The notes under the pieces are model-generated. The model searched no databases and was not told the origin of the DNA. It was given only the letters and a program-made list of their open reading frames with translations. From Candidatus Jettenia caeni (GTDB taxonomy: Bacteria; Planctomycetota; Brocadiia; Brocadiales; Brocadiaceae): a stretch of 64,000 bases of DNA. Made by a program: the position numbers and the translations under genes. The stretch lies in the NCBI GenBank assembly GCA_000296795.1, contig BAFH01000003.1, positions 806,401 to 870,400 of the forward strand. The letters are read 5' to 3'. How positions within the stretch are numbered: position 1 is the stretch's first letter; every line of letters begins with the position of its first letter. Shown here piece by piece: positions 62,201 through 64,000 of this stretch.

Positions 62201-64000
62201 CAGATGTATCCATCTCCTCATGAAAAGTAACAGTAATGATCGTATCAACGGCCACATCTTTTTCATTATTGTAAGGGTTAGTAAGTTTTATCGTAGGAGC
62301 TGTTGTATCTAAAGTGATAGAATTACTTTCTGTAGCCGATACATTACCTGCTGCATCCTTATACCATACATATACGATCTTTTCACCGTCTCCCTCTTCT
62401 AACGTATACGAGATTTCACTACTATAATTGCTAGTAGGGGCAACAGATATCCAGCCGGAATCAGATGGTAATGGTTTAGCAGAACCGGTAGAAATATAAT
62501 AATCTGTTATCCCTACATTATCTGTAGCATAAAGGTTAAGGGTAACTAAAGTTGAATTGACATACATTGCTCCGTCATTAATGCTAATAGAACCAATAGG
62601 TGGAATAGAATCTATATAAGCTGATACAAATTGCCAAAGCGGGCCGATGCTGGTACTCCCGTTACTATCTTTGGAAATGATCTTCCAGTAATAAGTCGTA
62701 TAAGAGGACAGGAGACCGGGGATGTAAAAGGTATCTGGTTGGTCTGATGAAATAAGTGGTGGATCTGAAGTAGTACCAAAATAAACATCATACGAAACTG
62801 TATCATTAATATCTGGGTCACCACCGCTCCATCGCAATATTACATCTACCGGTTGATCTATTGCACCATCTGCCGGTGTTGGATTTGTGGGAACATTCGG
62901 AGATTGGTTAAATACTGAAACAGTTTTCGTAACTGATGAAATAAACCCATTTTTATCCATCACTTGGAGGGTAACATTATAATTTCCGAGTGAATCATAC
63001 CGATGAACAATTTTCCTGTTTACAGAGAAAATAGTGTCAAATATATTATCACTATCAAGATCCCATCTTACCTTTACCTGTTCACTTTTTGATTCTGCAT
63101 CAGAAGAAAGATTTCCATCAAAAATAAAGATAGTACCTACACCGCCTTGATAAGGATTTACACTAAAATCAGCCATTGGCGGTGTATTAAGAGAGGGTCC
63201 ACCATAAGCACCTCTATCATTTCTCGTGCTATTAGGATCATTATATCTTGTTTCAGGATAACCGCTATCAATAGCAGGAGAGCCTGCTTTGAGATGGAAA
63301 TCATTATTAGGAAAATCAATAAACATAGGATCGGCATCCGTATCACCTGGTCCCATTATTTTAAAGTAATTTGCTTTTGAGTAATAGGGATCGAGTTCAC
63401 CAAAGTTCCCTTTTGTATTATTCCAATACATATTAAATGAAGGAAAGATGTGCTGATGCGCAGTATCAAGGGCATTACTTTCAACTACACCTATATTATT
63501 GTTAGCTATGATATTATTTTTTAAGTAAACTTTGGTATCTTCTACTGAATTGTTAAGACGAACGGCATCGCTAAGATTAATAAATGTATTATTCTCTATG
63601 AAAATATTTGATGATGTATAACCATCAATACCAATACCGAAATTATTATCACTAATTATGTTGTTTCGTATGATAATTTTAGTTGCTCCTATGCTAACAC
63701 CTCTCTTTATCCAATTATTGGAAACAATCGCAGGACCATTCGCACAGTTAACAATCATATAATCACCAAAACCATCCAACATGCTATTTCTGGCCATATC
63801 AATACGGCAACTACTTTTATTAAATACTGTTACCGATGGACCAGCACCTTGCAATCGTATTCCTTCTTTTAATGTTATACTTTCTACCCCATAGTCACCA
63901 TAGTCTCCAGGATATACATAAACCATATCCCCATCCTGTGCTGCATCAATAGCAGCTTGTATCGTACTGTATTGAGTTGGCACTTCCAGGACATTTCTAT
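59244..64000 (-). CDS. Giant modular surface protein (5' partial)
   Basis: The frame is open to the window edge; GTG 63983 is only an internal codon, since 'NVLE' precedes 'VPTQYSTIQAAIDAAQDGD' as in intact relatives. Visible order (numbered from 63983): parallel beta-helix about 1-230 ('NNIISDNNFGIGIDG', 'NSTRNDRGAYGG'), PKD 270-355, fibronectin-III-like 360-460, Ig-like 465-560, two Big_5 (SbsA-type) domains 562-775, fourteen ~42-residue propeller-like repeats about 785-1440 ('GKVHISYYDxTNxDLKYATNASGSW'), and a C-terminal CarboxypepD_reg domain ('HGHVFSESGNAIEGVRLSLKGEGYADI'). It is secreted or surface-bound and probably binds polysaccharide or forms matrix. Confidence 0.85.
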   Translation of the reverse strand, partial: RNVLEVPTQYSTIQAAIDAAQDGDMVYVYPGDYGDYGVESITLKEGIRLQGAGPSVTVFNKSSCRIDMARNSMLDGFGDYMIVNCANGPAIVSNNWIKRGVSIGATKIIIRNNIISDNNFGIGIDGYTSSNIFIENNTFINLSDAVRLNNSVEDTKVYLKNNIIANNNIGVVESNALDTAHQHIFPSFNMYWNNTKGNFGELDPYYSKANYFKIMGPGDTDADPMFIDFPNNDFHLKAGSPAIDSGYPETRYNDPNSTRNDRGAYGGPSLNTPPMADFSVNPYQGGVGTIFIFDGNLSSDAESKSEQVKVRWDLDSDNIFDTIFSVNRKIVHRYDSLGNYNVTLQVMDKNGFISSVTKTVSVFNQSPNVPTNPTPADGAIDQPVDVILRWSGGDPDINDTVSYDVYFGTTSDPPLISSDQPDTFYIPGLLSSYTTYYWKIISKDSNGSTSIGPLWQFVSAYIDSIPPIGSISINDGAMYVNSTLVTLNLYATDNVGITDYYISTGSAKPLPSDSGWISVAPTSNYSSEISYTLEEGDGEKIVYVWYKDAAGNVSATESNSITLDTTAPTIKLTNPYNNEKDVAVDTIITVTFHEEMDTSAIVQAFTISDGSNNISGEVSCSGATAQFTPLTSLAYDKNYTATVTTGAKDLSGNNMAEDYSWRFTTPDITPPTVISTSPANNTMDVAIDTVITATFSEKIDPSTITRTTFTVSDGNNIDGDVSYDVNTITATFKPSPENLASGKTYIATITTDVKDLSGNTIAFPYTWSFKTETSWKTMPVEAPKWFSYFSSRTIALDTDNHPHIAYGGDRLCYVHHDGTGWHSEIVDMSPGVGYYASLAIDASGKVHISYRDRINHTIKYATNASGSWKIATVDSSGDVGLYTSIAIDTFGNAHVSYYDLDNGDLKYATNASGLWMAYPIDSTGDVGQYTSLAVDTFNKVHISYYDNTNGDLKYDTNASGSWMIENVDNSGNVGQYTSIAVGISGEVHMSYYDVTYGNLKYATNTSGSWEKIDIDSSSQNVSLYTSIGIDASGKIHISYYDKDNGNLNYATNASGLWTKKDISDFLVKEIDREGDVGLYTSLAVEPSGKIHISYYDTTNDDLKYATEASHSLIGLNVDKGKYIAEKVDYGEYVGMYSSIAVDISGKMHISYYDGTNSNLMYATNVTGSWVKSIVDYKEDVGWYTSIAVDKPGKVHISYYDWTNKILKYATNASGSWITKSVDKDEDTGLYTSLAVDTSNKAHISYYDRTNKDLKYATNVSGLWVTATVDSDGVVGMDTSIAVDVSNKVHISYYDVTNHDLKYATNASGLWKKNTVGTYGDLGRYNSIAVDTSGKVYISYYNRDDGDLVYATNVSGKWLKKRVDFNGNVGIDTSIAVDTSKNAHICYYDVDNSDLKYATNVSGSWVITTIDSSGNAGRYTSIALNPSNGVYISYYDITNGDLKCAWKASLASSIKSNENDVGIISEYDASVTQDISVKSPDSYDDTNNGLKHTGHAGYPPFHIHGHVFSESGNAIEGVRLSLKGEGYADIAESDANGCFTFEYADADTYRIIAEKDGYRKSIYEVKIPLEKDKEDDIIIQLLKSN
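59670..61600 (-). repeat. Fourteen tandem coding repeats of ~125-150 bp
   Basis: Each unit encodes '(D/E)VGxYTSIAVDxSGKxHISYYDxTNxDLKYATNASGSW'. The first is degenerate ('PHIAYGGDRLCY') and the seventh unit region carries an insert of about 15-20 residues. Fourteen units would fit two seven-bladed propellers. Confidence 0.75.

Noticed and set aside
59244-63983. GTG at 63983 as the true start of the giant protein
   Set aside because: The frame stays open to the window edge, the beta-helix motif begins only a few residues later, and no signal peptide or RBS is present.
1-64000. tRNA or rRNA genes
   Set aside because: No cloverleaf with a conserved T-loop or rRNA segment was recognised by eye; a covariance-model scan would be needed to exclude a missed tRNA.

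Overview
The window looks like a chromosomal segment of a planctomycete of the anammox group (Brocadiales, for example Candidatus Brocadia, Jettenia or Kuenenia). This is inferred from moderately low GC, the many exported lipoproteins, the SBBP-propeller and FG-GAP-like giant surface proteins, and the abundance of palindromic intergenic repeats. No rRNA, tRNA, CRISPR array or anammox catabolic gene was seen, so the assignment is tentative.

Layout. 1-5.9 kb: end of a metallo-beta-lactamase gene, a tiny His/Cys-rich exported peptide, and a lipoprotein operon of CsgG/LpoB-fold proteins plus COG3014 and YcfL homologues. 6.4-7.5 kb: an intact IS5-family (IS903-type) insertion sequence. 7.7-14.5 kb, minus strand: LPG-synthase-like flippase, UvrA, dTDP-4-dehydrorhamnose reductase and an MsbA-type exporter. 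15-17.8 kb: RecJ translationally coupled to a CLP1/GRC3-like polynucleotide kinase. 19.2-29.1 kb: an efflux block with MacA-like adaptor, MacB-type ATPase and permease, ABC exporter, RND adaptor lipoprotein and RND pump. 29.2-36.6 kb: VOC protein, a third ABC exporter, endonuclease IV, ferritin-like protein, exported cyclophilin and a GIY-YIG protein. 36.6-41.1 kb: small lipoprotein, UDP-glucose dehydrogenase and a seven-bladed SBBP propeller protein. 42-52.6 kb: RecQ, a U32-family protein carrying an in-frame palindromic repeat, a Cys-rich miniprotein, an MBL hydrolase, MgtC, a TPR lipoprotein, an adhesin-E-like protein and a YhcH-like protein. 53-58.4 kb: an Hpt-like protein lacking its histidine, a second identical IS copy, dodecin, exported acetolactate decarboxylase, a MutY-like glycosylase without an Fe-S cluster, and lipoprotein SppA. 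59.2-64 kb: a giant modular surface protein cut by the window end.

The genes are mostly envelope, export and DNA-repair housekeeping. DNA repair is well represented (UvrA, RecJ, RecQ, Nfo, MutY-like). No compact defence island was found.

The most unusual content is between the genes. A composite palindromic repeat of 0.7-1.1 kb occurs three times (17.8, 34 and 44.4 kb; the middle copy is inverted). It has been used as a landing site by at least three unrelated miniature transposable elements, each with clear terminal inverted repeats and target duplications. A second dispersed family starts with ATGTATAGGAATTTCAA and ends near GCCGAAGGCCTAA, with interchangeable hairpin interiors. One short palindrome has entered a protein-coding gene in frame.
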